The notes: generated by a model from the sequence alone, not told the origin. A stretch of DNA of 44,992 nucleotides from Synergistota bacterium (GCA_023450745.1 JAEXGR010000010.1:1-44992); one strand, 5' to 3'. Positions 23,757 through 32,231 are shown, counted from the first letter of the stretch. Translations and numbers: made by a program.

Positions 23757-24896
23757 CTACATTTTGGAATAGACCGTCTTCGCGCTTACGCCGGGGAACA
23801 TCCCGAGCTTTCCCGAGAGGGCGCTTATTTTCTCGTTCGGCGCGTCGATGATCACGCTGATGATCGAGATGTTGCGCTCCCGGTACGGCATTCCCATGCG
23901 GCCGATGATGCAGTCGCTGTATTCGTGCAGCAGCCGGTTGATGTTTTCGGCGGCCGCGGGGTCTTCCACGATGATCCCGATCTGGGCGATCCTTGTCTCC
24001 ATTTCAATCAGCCTCTCTGTCTGTGTCGTCTCATCCTCGCCTAGGGGCAGGATGCTCGCGTAGTCGCGTCTTCCCACCTTGAAACGGTGGATGTGTACCG
24101 GCGTGTCGAAGGCGCGCCGGAGGTTTTCTTCCGTGAGCACGTTCGCCGTGCCGCCGAAGAGCGCGCTTTTATCTGGCATCAGCAGCAGCGCGCGCTGTGA
24201 AACGTCCATCGCGTGCTCCGGGTAATGCGTGTTTATCACCGCCGCGATGCCGCGTTCTTTGCAGAGCGTCGAGATCGTCGAGAGCACCCGCCGCTGGTTT
24301 TTGAAGTCCAGATTAGACTCCGGCTCGTCGAGTACCAGCAGGGAGGGTTCGGCGGCCAGGGCGCGCGCGATAAGTACCAACTGGTATTCGCCGCCGCTTA
24401 TTTTGCTGCACAGCTTATCGCGCAGGTGCGCGATGCCCGTAAGGGCAAGCGCTTCGTCGGCGAGGCGTTCGTCGCGCTCCCGCGGCAGCGAAAGCTCGCC
24501 CAAATGGGAGCTGCGTCCCAAAAGCGCCATCTCGCGCACGGTGTAGACAAAGGAGGAGAGCTTTGCCTGCGGCACATAGCCGACGTGCCGCCAGAACTCC
24601 TTCGCGCGCAGTTTTTTTATATCGACGCCGTTGAGGTAAGTTGCTCCCCGGTTCCAGGGCCGCAGTCCGAGCATACATTTTATAAGGGTCGTCTTGCCCG
24701 CGCCGTTGGCGCCGAGGATACAGAGGATGTCGGGGGGGCTGACGCTGAAATTTATGTCGCAGAGGCGTCCGCTCTCGCCGTCGTAGCTGAAACAGCCGCC
24801 GGTCACTTGAAGCTGCGCCGCCCGCCGTTCGCGTCCCGCGCCGGCCGTGAGATTTTCCCCGGACGGCTGACGGGCGGGCGCGTCTGCCGTGTTCAT
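23757..24896 (-). CDS. ABC transporter ATP-binding protein (FecE/BtuD type) with C-terminal TM1266-like domain
   Basis: The ATPase of the importer is 379 aa. Walker A is GANGAGKT (62-69), the Q-loop is near 110, the signature is ISGGE (166-170), Walker B is LLVLDE (186-191) and the H-loop is NTHYPEH. Residues 1-275 form a standard FecE-like unit. Residues about 299-377 (TRIAQIGIIVEDP...IIGRMGMPYRERNISIISVIIDAP...GKLGMFPGV) match the TM1266-like 'iron-only hydrogenase system regulator' family, a ferredoxin-like fold normally standing alone. The fusion suggests the tail senses a metal or metabolite and gates import; that is an inference. The ATG overlaps the permease stop by 4 bases. It is the last gene of the nif-like operon. 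Confidence 0.88.
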   Translation of the reverse strand: MNTADAPARQPSGENLTAGAGRERRAAQLQVTGGCFSYDGESGRLCDINFSVSPPDILCILGANGAGKTTLIKCMLGLRPWNRGATYLNGVDIKKLRAKEFWRHVGYVPQAKLSSFVYTVREMALLGRSSHLGELSLPRERDERLADEALALTGIAHLRDKLCSKISGGEYQLVLIARALAAEPSLLVLDEPESNLDFKNQRRVLSTISTLCKERGIAAVINTHYPEHAMDVSQRALLLMPDKSALFGGTANVLTEENLRRAFDTPVHIHRFKVGRRDYASILPLGEDETTQTERLIEMETRIAQIGIIVEDPAAAENINRLLHEYSDCIIGRMGMPYRERNISIISVIIDAPNEKISALSGKLGMFPGVSAKTVYSKM

Positions 24897-25894
24897 GACC
24901 TGATCCCTCCCGTCTTACGCAGCAGGAAGATGAAGAAGGGCGCGCCGATGACCGACGTCAGGATCGAGGCCGGTATCTCGGAGGCGGTGAGGCTGCGCGC
25001 CGCCGTGTCGATTGCGAGCATGAAGAGCGCCCCCAGCGCCATACTCGCGGGAACGACGTGACGGTTGTCGTTGCCGAAGATCATGCGCGCCGCGTGCGGA
25101 ATGAGCAGTCCCACCCAGCCGATGAGGCCGCACATCGAGACGACGGCGGCGGTGATCATCGCCGCTCCCGTGATCACGAACAGCCGTACCCGCGTCACGT
25201 TTATCCCTAAAGAGACGGCTTCGTCTTCACTGAGGGTCATCGCGTTGAGTTTCCAGCGGAACAGCCAGATCACCGCCATGCCGGCGGCGATCGGCGGCGC
25301 GCCCGCCGCGAGGCTCGCGCGCGTCGTGCCGGAGAGGCTGCCCATCAGCCAGAAGGTGATCGCCGGCAGTACGTCCTGCGGGTCGGCGGCGTACTTGACC
25401 AGCGAGACGAGCGCCGAGAAGAGCGCGCTGACGACCATGCCCGCTAAGATCATCATGATTACCGGCGAGGAGCCGCGCACCCGGCTCACGAAGATGACCA
25501 GCGCGACGGCGGCCAGTCCCGCCGCGAGCGCCGAGAGCTGCACGAGAAATGAGGGCAGCCCCAGCAGTATCCCCAGCACCGCGCCGAAGGAGGCTCCGGT
25601 AGCTACGCCGAGTGTGTCCGGCGTTGCGAGCGGGTTTGAAAAGAGCGCCTGAAAGGCCCCTCCGGCAACGCCGAGCCCCGCGCCGGCGAGCATCGCCAGC
25701 AGCACGCGCGGCAGGCGGATGTTGAAGATCACCTCACGAACCATCTGCTGCGGCTCCGCGCCGCCGAGCCACGGGCAAAGCACGGCGAGCGTTTCGCCGA
25801 TGGAGAGGGGGAAACGCCCCGCGGTGACGGCGGCGAGCGGCGCGATGACCATGAGAGCCGCCGTAAAGGGCAGAAGTAAGCCTCTTCCTTTCAT
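24893..25894 (-). CDS. FecCD-family ABC transporter permease
   Basis: An integral membrane permease (333 aa) of the iron-siderophore/heme/cobalamin class. About ten hydrophobic segments are visible. The family blocks IRLPRVLLAMLAGAGLGVAGGAFQALFSNPLATPDTLGVATGASFGAVLG, LGINVTRVR and GLIGWVGLLIPHAARMIFG are present; the last is the ATPase-coupling loop. It is encoded between the binding protein and the ATPase, overlapping the ATPase start by 4 bases. The substrate class is a metal chelate or tetrapyrrole; which one cannot be read from the sequence. Confidence 0.93.
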   Translation of the reverse strand: MKGRGLLLPFTAALMVIAPLAAVTAGRFPLSIGETLAVLCPWLGGAEPQQMVREVIFNIRLPRVLLAMLAGAGLGVAGGAFQALFSNPLATPDTLGVATGASFGAVLGILLGLPSFLVQLSALAAGLAAVALVIFVSRVRGSSPVIMMILAGMVVSALFSALVSLVKYAADPQDVLPAITFWLMGSLSGTTRASLAAGAPPIAAGMAVIWLFRWKLNAMTLSEDEAVSLGINVTRVRLFVITGAAMITAAVVSMCGLIGWVGLLIPHAARMIFGNDNRHVVPASMALGALFMLAIDTAARSLTASEIPASILTSVIGAPFFIFLLRKTGGIRS

Positions 25895-25897
25895 CTG

Positions 25898-26989
25898 CTA
25901 TTTCGTGAAGCCCGCCGCCGAGCCGCGTCCCTGATTGTAAATCCGCTCTATCTGCTTTTCGTCAAGCGTAATGCCGTAAAGTCTCTTGTAATAGTCCCGG
26001 ACCTCTTTTTTCATATCTACGTTCTTGAAGAGGCGGGGGTAGACCTTCTGCGCCAGCCACATCAGCGTCACCGGCGTATCGACTCCCGGCGTGTAGCTCC
26101 GGTAGGTGCCAAGCGGCATTTTATAGACGGCGCGCTCCTTTACCGCCTTTACGCCGCTCCAGTTATGGCCGCCGATCTTGCCGCGGTAAAGGTCGTCCGG
26201 CAGCGCGGGCGTGAAGTTGGTGATGAAGATGACGTCGGGGTTCCACTTATAGACCTGCTCCATCGTAATCAGCGCGTTGGAGTTGTCCGCCGGCACCTCC
26301 TCCGCGGCGTTTACGGCTCCCACCGCGTCGCACCAGTACTGCCCGAAAAAGTTCCGCCCCGAGGTGATCATGCGCTTGTCGTCGTACTGGAAGAGGAAGA
26401 GCACTTTTTTACGCTCTTCCGGCCTGAGCTTTTCAACCTTTTTTCTGATGCCGGCATAAACCCTTTTGCTGTAGGCGGAGACCTCTTTGCTCTTCGCGCT
26501 CTCGGGAAATATCTGGCTCAGCGTCTTTATCCATTCGTCATAGGTCCGGAGCACGTCGTAGCCCCACTTCGTCGGTGAGATCGCCACGGCGGGGATGCCC
26601 GCGTTCCTGATTATTTTTCCCATCTCTTTGTTGCCGGCGAGGTAAAAGACTACGTCGGGGCGCAGCTTCATCAGCTCTTCGATATTGAGGTCAAGGCCGG
26701 CGGTATATCCCGTCTCCGCCTTCAATATTTCCGGAAATAGCTCGCCGAGCAGGCCGGCCTTCGCCGCGCCCATCGACGCGGGGGGGATGCCGGCCAATTT
26801 ATCCGCCGAGCCGAGGAAGACCGTCAGCACCGAAGGGAAGGGCAGTATCCCCGCAACGGCGATCCGCTCGATCTTATCCGGCAGCGCGACCTTGTCCCCA
26901 TTTTCATCCGTGATCACGCGCGCGGCTTGCGCGCCGGCGCAGCTCGCCAGCAGCAGCGCGCCCATCAGCAGCGCGGTTAAAAACTTCAT
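25898..26989 (-). CDS. Periplasmic metal-chelate/cobalamin-type binding protein (BtuF/FepB family)
   Basis: A 363-residue binding component. The signal sequence MKFLTALLMGALLLASCAGAQAA contains LASC (C17), which fits a lipobox, so a lipoprotein is possible; cleavage after AQA is the alternative. The mature part has RVITDENGDKVALPDKIERIAV (the family start), TAGLDLNIEELMKLRPDVVFYL and NALITMEQVYKWNPDVIFITNF (typical helical-backbone repeat motifs). Its ATG overlaps the NifK-like stop by 4 bases (ATGA), which ties import directly to the nitrogenase-like genes. Confidence 0.92.
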   Translation of the reverse strand: MKFLTALLMGALLLASCAGAQAARVITDENGDKVALPDKIERIAVAGILPFPSVLTVFLGSADKLAGIPPASMGAAKAGLLGELFPEILKAETGYTAGLDLNIEELMKLRPDVVFYLAGNKEMGKIIRNAGIPAVAISPTKWGYDVLRTYDEWIKTLSQIFPESAKSKEVSAYSKRVYAGIRKKVEKLRPEERKKVLFLFQYDDKRMITSGRNFFGQYWCDAVGAVNAAEEVPADNSNALITMEQVYKWNPDVIFITNFTPALPDDLYRGKIGGHNWSGVKAVKERAVYKMPLGTYRSYTPGVDTPVTLMWLAQKVYPRLFKNVDMKKEVRDYYKRLYGITLDEKQIERIYNQGRGSAAGFTK

Positions 26990-28149
26990 AACGCAAGCTC
27001 CCTTTCTATCCATTTATTAAATTCTCCGCCCATGACGAGCGGGATGCTGTCCCGGAAAATACGCCCCGAATAGCCCTCGTGCGGCAGCGCGATGAAACGG
27101 CAGTAATGCCGCGGCAGCGCCGGTTTGTAAAGCGGGTCGGCGACGACGAGGCGCGCCTCGCTCAGCGCGCGGAAGATATAATCCTCATCGGGGCGGTCCA
27201 GCGGCGCGAGCATTCGGACGTTGCCGATCGCGTAATCGCGCTCCAACGCGCGGGCGATCGCGGCGCTCTGCACCGGCTCGCCGATTACGAAGACCTTGCC
27301 GCCCGGCTCCGTGACCGGCGCGGGCAGCGATAACGCGCCCCCCTTTCGCGCCGCCTCCTCGACGAGCGCGAAGAGCTCGCGCGTCACCGAATCGCCGACG
27401 GGCAGGCCGGTTACCGAGGGGGTGCCGTATATCTCCCGCAGAGCCTCCGCAAGCGGCGCGCCGCAGGAGGAGACGACGACGTTGACATGGGCGCGCCCCG
27501 CCCCCATCAGCTCCTCCCATGAGCTGCCCATCGCCCAGCAGCCGTTTACGCGAAAGCCGTTCTCCGCAAAGAGCTCCTTCATCGCCTCGATATTGCCGCG
27601 CGCGCCGGTCCCTACAGAAAAATCAAGCGGCGTCACGCCGAGCAGGTTTATAGAAGGGAGTTCCCCCGCGGCGAGCGGCGGGCGCCTCAGCGCGGGGTCG
27701 CAGAAACGGCGGGCGACGGCGGCGAACGCCGTTCCCGCGCCGCTGTTGTAGGAATTCATGCCGTTGGTGGCAAAGCCGAAGGCCGGGATGCCCGTGCGCG
27801 CCTCGATGAGACGCGCCACGCCCTTGAAGTCGGTGCCCATCATCATCGGTATCGGCGTTCCCGCAAGCGCGATAAAGCGCGGCCGCAGCTCCAGAGCGGC
27901 CCGGCAGACGTCGTCGATCACCTTCTCGTCGTCGCCCATCAGGGCGTCCACCTCGGCGAGCGCCGAGATGAAGACCATCGAAGGAGTATCGTACCACCGG
28001 GGCTCATCGTGCGTGTTATAGGTCGAGTTACAGCCGGAGGCGTCGTGCATCACCGTCATGCCGCCCATTTCATAGAGCGCCGAACAGACGCCGGAGACGT
28101 CGGCGGTATAGGTGGAGAGAATCGCGCAGGTCTGTTTCAACAGCAGCAC
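26986..28149 (-). CDS. Nitrogenase component 1-like protein (NifK/NifE-like, second subunit)
   Basis: A 387-residue member of the NifD/K/E/N-BchN/B superfamily. Cysteines C8, C22 and C40 (HDASGCNSTYN) fall where P-cluster-type ligands occur. LMGDDEKVIDDV and GTPIPMMMGTDFKGVA match conserved blocks around the second and third nucleotide-fold motifs. It is shorter than true NifK (about 520). The start is GTG 28149 or TTG 28140; both overlap the NifD-like stop, so I keep 28149. It probably pairs with the NifD-like subunit as a heterodimeric reductase fed by the NifH-like protein. The substrate is unknown. Confidence 0.85.
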   Translation of the reverse strand: MLLLKQTCAILSTYTADVSGVCSALYEMGGMTVMHDASGCNSTYNTHDEPRWYDTPSMVFISALAEVDALMGDDEKVIDDVCRAALELRPRFIALAGTPIPMMMGTDFKGVARLIEARTGIPAFGFATNGMNSYNSGAGTAFAAVARRFCDPALRRPPLAAGELPSINLLGVTPLDFSVGTGARGNIEAMKELFAENGFRVNGCWAMGSSWEELMGAGRAHVNVVVSSCGAPLAEALREIYGTPSVTGLPVGDSVTRELFALVEEAARKGGALSLPAPVTEPGGKVFVIGEPVQSAAIARALERDYAIGNVRMLAPLDRPDEDYIFRALSEARLVVADPLYKPALPRHYCRFIALPHEGYSGRIFRDSIPLVMGGEFNKWIERELAL

Positions 28150-29492
28150 CCCCAGCCCTTGACCTGAATTATCTTTTTGGTGTCCTTTTCGTTGATCACC
28201 GCGTCGCAGATCGCCTCCGCTACGTGAACGATCCCGTCAAAGCCCCAGAAGCCGCCGCCCTCCAGCATGTTGACGAAGTAGGGCGTATCACAGAAATAGG
28301 CCGCCTTCTGTCCGATGGCGAGCGTCTTCTCCGGGCCGCCGGCCCCCGCCGCGGAAACGCGCGCGGCGCGAGGCAGCAGCCCCATCTTGGGGTGTACCGT
28401 CGCGCAGAGCTCAAGCTCGGGGTACCTTTCGCGCAGCCGTTCAAAGGCGGGGCGCTCCTCGGGGATGAAGGCGTCGGCGTAGACGGTGCGCACATTTACT
28501 CCGTGATCGAGCAGCAGCTCCGCGAGACCAAGCGGGCGCGGCGTCGCCGTGTAATCTATCGCGACGGGCGTCTCGCCGACGAGCCGCGCGGCGGTCGTAA
28601 TCGCGCGCTCCGCCTCCGCCTCCAGCAGCGCCGCGTCTATCATGGGGATATCGAGAGCATCGGCGAGCCGGGCGAGGTTTTCCCTGATCTCGGCGTAGTC
28701 GTAGCTCAGCGGCAGATAAAGATAATCCATCCCCGCCCGCTCCCGCAGGTCGCGCGCCGCGGGAAGCGCGGGCGGCATATAGGCGATATTGAGCCGGCTG
28801 TGCGCCATCTTCAGATACTCGCCGAAGGAACGGCAGCGGGTGATGTCGCGCAGCTCAAAGCCCGCGCCGCGCAGCATGCGCACGAAGTCGGCCGAGCTCT
28901 CCGTCGGATAATTATTGCCGATGATGTTGACGCATTTCTCGTCGCGGATATCCTGCCGCGTGAGGAAGCTGTAGAGCCGCATGCGCATCATCGGGTCCGG
29001 CGGCGTCTTCGTCTTGCGCATGATCGGGTACATATAGCAGTCGGTGAAACCCACCTGTGGAAAGCGTTCGCGCAGCCGCGCGTAGACATAATCGAGGTCG
29101 CAGCCCATAAAGTGGTGGATGCAGCTGGTGAAGACGAGCACCGCCTTCGGCAGCCGCGGCAGTTTGCGGAGCACGTCCGTTACGCCGTCGATAATCAGCG
29201 CCTCCATGTCGCCGTCGAGGACGTTGTTTTCGCAGACGGCGATCGTCGAAAAGCGCTCCTGCGCCCCCATCTCCGCCGCCGTCAGCACCACGCCGCGCAG
29301 GCAGCCCTGCGCGCAGACGAAGATCTGGTGGCTCTCGGGCAGCAGCATCCCCGTATGAACGATGTTCCAGAGGCCGCGCGCGGGCGAACCGTATTCAACG
29401 CCGTACTCATACGGCGTGAGCGAGGCGGCGTCCCTGATCTTTACGCGGGCTCCGCTCCAGTCGGGGTTATGAAGGTCGATCATCGCCGTCAT
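28137..29492 (-). CDS. Nitrogenase component 1-like protein (NifD-like, first subunit)
   Basis: A 451-residue component-1 homologue. Cys residues C60 and C64 (FVCAQGC), C87 (VCENN), C124 and C131 (TSCIHHFMGC) provide candidate cluster ligands. The ETDV-like region reads IDGVTDVLRKL. No NifD-like cofactor Cys/His pair is evident, and no nifE/N/B/V genes are present, so it is not a molybdenum nitrogenase. The protein ends in GWGCCC, an unusual triple-cysteine C-terminus. The ATG overlaps the NifH-like stop by 4 bases. Best reading: catalytic subunit of an uncharacterised nitrogenase-like reductase. Confidence 0.85.
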   Translation of the reverse strand: MTAMIDLHNPDWSGARVKIRDAASLTPYEYGVEYGSPARGLWNIVHTGMLLPESHQIFVCAQGCLRGVVLTAAEMGAQERFSTIAVCENNVLDGDMEALIIDGVTDVLRKLPRLPKAVLVFTSCIHHFMGCDLDYVYARLRERFPQVGFTDCYMYPIMRKTKTPPDPMMRMRLYSFLTRQDIRDEKCVNIIGNNYPTESSADFVRMLRGAGFELRDITRCRSFGEYLKMAHSRLNIAYMPPALPAARDLRERAGMDYLYLPLSYDYAEIRENLARLADALDIPMIDAALLEAEAERAITTAARLVGETPVAIDYTATPRPLGLAELLLDHGVNVRTVYADAFIPEERPAFERLRERYPELELCATVHPKMGLLPRAARVSAAGAGGPEKTLAIGQKAAYFCDTPYFVNMLEGGGFWGFDGIVHVAEAICDAVINEKDTKKIIQVKGWGCCC

Positions 29493-30244
29493 TCCCCGCA
29501 GGCGGAAAGCACGCGCCGCGCAAGTTCGCGGTATTCTTCCGCCATCGGGCTTTCAGGAAAGGCCTCCAGTACCGTCTGGCGGCGCTCCTCCGCCTGCTGG
29601 ACGAAGGGGCTGAAATTCAGCGCGCCGAGGAGGCGCGAATTGATGTCGTCCGCGAGTTCCGCCACCTTTTCCTCCTCGCGCGGTACATTGCGGCGGTTGA
29701 GAATGACGCCGCCAAGCGTCGCGTAGCCGCGCGAGCGGAAGTTCGCCACCGCCTCCGCGATATTCGCCGCCGCGTGGATCGCCATGTTCTCGCCGGAAGT
29801 GACGACGAAGACCTTTTCCGCGTATCCCTCGCGGATCGGCATCGCAAAACCGCCGCAGACCACGTCGCCGAGCACGTCGTAGATCACCGCGTCGGGCCTG
29901 TATATCTCAAAGGCTTTTTTCTCCTTCAGCTTTTCCATCGCGGCGATGATGCCGCGTCCGGCGCAGCCGAGCCCCGGCGCGGGGCCGCCAGCCTCCGCGC
30001 AGAGCACGCCCGCGAAGCCGGGAGCCACCATCTCCGCCAGCGTGAGTTCATCGCCCCTTTTTCTGATCAGCTCGAGTATCGTCGGCGACGCTTTGCCGCC
30101 GCGAAGGTTCACCGTGGAATCGGCCTTCGGGTCGCAGCCGATCTGCATCACGCGCATCCCCGACTGTGCCAGGGCCGCCGCGATATTCGAGGCCGTCGTC
30201 GATTTTCCGATACCGCCCTTGCCGTAAATTGCGATCTTTATCAT
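29489..30244 (-). CDS. NifH/BchL-like iron protein (dinitrogenase reductase family)
   Basis: An ATP-driven electron donor of 251 residues. It has the P-loop GKGGIGKST (8-16), switch I region CDPKADST, the [4Fe-4S] ligands C94 (GPAPGLGCAGRG) and C130 (DVVCGGFAMP), and the ADP-ribosylation-site equivalent R97, all as in NifH. It starts the six-gene operon and should form a homodimer reducing the NifDK-like pair. ATG 30244 is chosen because AGGGG lies 8 bases upstream; GTG 30253 would overlap it. It is shorter than nitrogenase NifH (about 290), like other group IV-type iron proteins. Confidence 0.93.
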   Translation of the reverse strand: MIKIAIYGKGGIGKSTTASNIAAALAQSGMRVMQIGCDPKADSTVNLRGGKASPTILELIRKRGDELTLAEMVAPGFAGVLCAEAGGPAPGLGCAGRGIIAAMEKLKEKKAFEIYRPDAVIYDVLGDVVCGGFAMPIREGYAEKVFVVTSGENMAIHAAANIAEAVANFRSRGYATLGGVILNRRNVPREEEKVAELADDINSRLLGALNFSPFVQQAEERRQTVLEAFPESPMAEEYRELARRVLSACGE

Positions 30245-30264
30245 TTCCCTCACCCCTGCAATAT

Positions 30265-30295
30265 AAAAAATCCTTCCGTCCGCCGGACAGAAGGA
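30265..30295 (-). terminator. Leader terminator (possible attenuator) before the NifH-like gene
   Basis: Minus strand: 11-base arms (30295-30285 and 30281-30271) with one G-U pair, a 3-base loop, then six T (30270-30265). It lies inside the leader, 21 bases before the start codon, so it must be overcome for operon expression. Confidence 0.75.
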
Positions 30296-30396
30296 GACAA
30301 TGGAGGCCGCTGGGGGGTCCTCTCTTTTATGTTACGCCTTCCGACTCCGAACGAATCATCGTCAACTCAGAACGATTTTATTTAACTTTCAGCCAC
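30296..30396 (-). promoter_or_regulatory. Unclassified leader of the nif-like operon
   Basis: About 100 bases between the predicted start site and the leader terminator. It contains a near-direct repeat (TCGTTCTGAGTTG and TCGTTCGGAGTCGG) and a 10-codon ORF starting ATG at about 30358 (MIRSESEGVT) without a clear ribosome-binding site. No known riboswitch consensus (cobalamin, TPP, SAM, FMN, NiCo, T-box) is recognised. Confidence 0.45.
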
Positions 30397-30402
30397 AGGT
30401 GA

Positions 30403-30431
30403 ATATTAGCACAATAAAGGGGAGGCGGCAA
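30403..30431 (-). promoter_or_regulatory. Candidate promoter of the nif-like operon
   Basis: Minus strand: TTGCCG (30431-30426), 17 bases, TAATAT (30408-30403). Confidence 0.55.
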
Positions 30432-30478
30432 TAGCCGACAGCCGCGCCGCCGCGGCCGCTAATTTTCCGCACGGCAGC

Positions 30479-30512
30479 AAAAGAGCCGGAGACTGGCGTC
30501 CCCGGCTCTTTT
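30479..30512 (-). terminator. Bidirectional terminator of groESL
   Basis: AAAAGAGCCGG (30479-30489) pairs with CCGGCTCTTTT (30502-30512). A T-run follows in either direction. It stands after groEL on the minus strand. Confidence 0.85.
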
Positions 30513-30549
30513 AAGTCTATTTTGCGGTTGTGGGGCTGGTTTTTCGGAC

Positions 30550-32196
30550 TTAATAGTCCATGCCGCCCATACCACCCATGCCGCCCATACCACCGGCCAT
30601 GTCGCCAAGGGTGTCTTTCTTTTCGGGCTTGTCGGCAACGACGGCGTCCGTGGTGAGGATCATCGCCGCGATGGAGGAGGCGTTCTGGAGAGCCGAGCGG
30701 GTGACCTTCACAGGGTCGATGATGCCGGCTTCGATCATGTCGACATATTCGCCGGTCGTCGCGTCGAGGCCCTGTCCCTCTTTAAGGGTCTTGACCTTCT
30801 CGATGATGACGTCGCCCTGCATACCGCTGTTGTGAGCGATGAGGTAGAGCGGTTCGGTGAGAGCCTTGCGCACGATCTGAGCGCCGGTCTTGATGTCGCC
30901 TTCAAGTTTGGCGATCTCCGCGTCCAGAACCTTTGTGCAGCCGACGAGCGCTACGCCGCCGCCGGGGACGATTCCCTCTTCAACCGCGGCGCGCGTTGAG
31001 TTGAGCGCGTCCTCTATGCGGAGCTTGAGTTCCTTCTGCTCGGTCTCGGTCGCGGCTCCGACCTGAATGACCGCTACGCCGCCGACGAGTTTCGCCAAGC
31101 GCTCCTGAAGCTTCTCTTTGTCGTACTCGGAGGTTGAGTCGGCGAGTTCCTTCTTGATCTGCGCGGCGCGGTCTTTGATGGCCGCCGGGTCGCCGGCGCC
31201 TTCAACGATCGTCGTATCTTCCTTGGTGACCTTTATCTTCTTCGCGTGCCCGAGGTCCGCGACGTCGGCGCTGTCAAGCTTGCGTCCGACCTCTTCGCTG
31301 ATGACGGTTGCGCCGGTTACGGTCGCGATATCCTGAAGCATCGCCTTTCTGCGGTCGCCGAATCCGGGGGCCTTGACGGCGACGACCTGGAGGATGCCGC
31401 GGAGCTTGTTGACGACGAGCGTCGCCAGAGCTTCGCCCTCTACGTCTTCGGCGATGATGAGAAGCGGCTTCGCGAGCTGTACGCTCTTTTCAAGGACGGG
31501 GAGCATGTCCTTCACGTTGGAAATCTTGCCGTCGACGATGAGGATGTTGGCGTCGTCGAGCACGGCTTCCATACGGTCGGGGTTCGTGATCATGTAGGGG
31601 CTGAGATAGCCTTTGTCGAACTGGAGCCCTTCGACGGTCTCGAGCGTGGTGCCGAGGCTCTTGCTGTCTTCAACAGTGATGACGCCCTCTTCGCCGACCT
31701 TTTCCATCGCTTCGGCGATCAGCTCGCCGACCTTCATGTCGTTGGCGGAGATGGCCGCTACCTGCGCGGTCTTTTTGTGTCCCTTGACGGGCGAGGCCTG
31801 CTTCTTGAGCTCGTCGACGACTACCGCGGTGGCGTCTTCCATGCCCTTGCGGAGCTGCATGCCGTTCGCGCCGGCCGCGACGTTTTTGATGCCTTCGCGG
31901 ATCATCGCGCGGGCGAGCACTGTGGCGGTGGTGGTTCCGTCGCCGGCGACGTCGTTAGTCTTGGAGGCTACTTCTTTGATGAGCTGAGCGCCCATGTTCT
32001 CGAACGGATCTTCGAGCTCGATCTCCTTCGCGATCGTCACGCCGTCGTTGGTGATGGTCGGCGAGCCGAATTTCTTCTCGAGGACGACGTTGCGTCCTTT
32101 GGGGCCAAGGGTGATGCCTACTGTATCCGCGACTTTATTGATTCCGCGCTCCATCGAGCGGCGTGCGTCTTCTCTGAAAAGCAGTGTCTTTGCCAT
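30550..32196 (-). CDS. groL: Chaperonin GroEL (Hsp60)
   Basis: ATP-dependent folding chamber, 548 aa, the standard length. TLGPKGRNVVLEKKFGSPTITNDGVTIAKEI, the ATP motif GDGTTTATVLA, and the C-terminal Gly-Gly-Met tail (GGMGGMGGMGGMDY) are all present. AGGAG in the spacer precedes ATG 32196. It follows groES by 35 bases in one operon repressed by HrcA through the CIRCE element upstream of groES. Confidence 0.99.
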   Translation of the reverse strand: MAKTLLFREDARRSMERGINKVADTVGITLGPKGRNVVLEKKFGSPTITNDGVTIAKEIELEDPFENMGAQLIKEVASKTNDVAGDGTTTATVLARAMIREGIKNVAAGANGMQLRKGMEDATAVVVDELKKQASPVKGHKKTAQVAAISANDMKVGELIAEAMEKVGEEGVITVEDSKSLGTTLETVEGLQFDKGYLSPYMITNPDRMEAVLDDANILIVDGKISNVKDMLPVLEKSVQLAKPLLIIAEDVEGEALATLVVNKLRGILQVVAVKAPGFGDRRKAMLQDIATVTGATVISEEVGRKLDSADVADLGHAKKIKVTKEDTTIVEGAGDPAAIKDRAAQIKKELADSTSEYDKEKLQERLAKLVGGVAVIQVGAATETEQKELKLRIEDALNSTRAAVEEGIVPGGGVALVGCTKVLDAEIAKLEGDIKTGAQIVRKALTEPLYLIAHNSGMQGDVIIEKVKTLKEGQGLDATTGEYVDMIEAGIIDPVKVTRSALQNASSIAAMILTTDAVVADKPEKKDTLGDMAGGMGGMGGMGGMDY

Positions 32197-32231
32197 GGTG
32201 TTATTCCTCCCGTTTATCTATCTGTCTCTAA

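Noticed and set aside
23757..30253. A nitrogen-fixation (nif) operon
   Set aside because: The component-1 proteins are too short and lack recognisable FeMo-cofactor ligands, and no nifE, nifN, nifB or nifV genes are present.
26986..30253. CfbCD or BchLNB tetrapyrrole reductase
   Set aside because: CfbCD uses one D-type protein and the organism looks neither methanogenic nor phototrophic; no neighbouring tetrapyrrole genes are seen. A relation cannot be excluded without phylogeny.
30265..30396. T-box or cobalamin riboswitch before the nif-like operon
   Set aside because: Neither a T-box antiterminator sequence nor the B12-box and GCCACTG-type core occurs in this leader.
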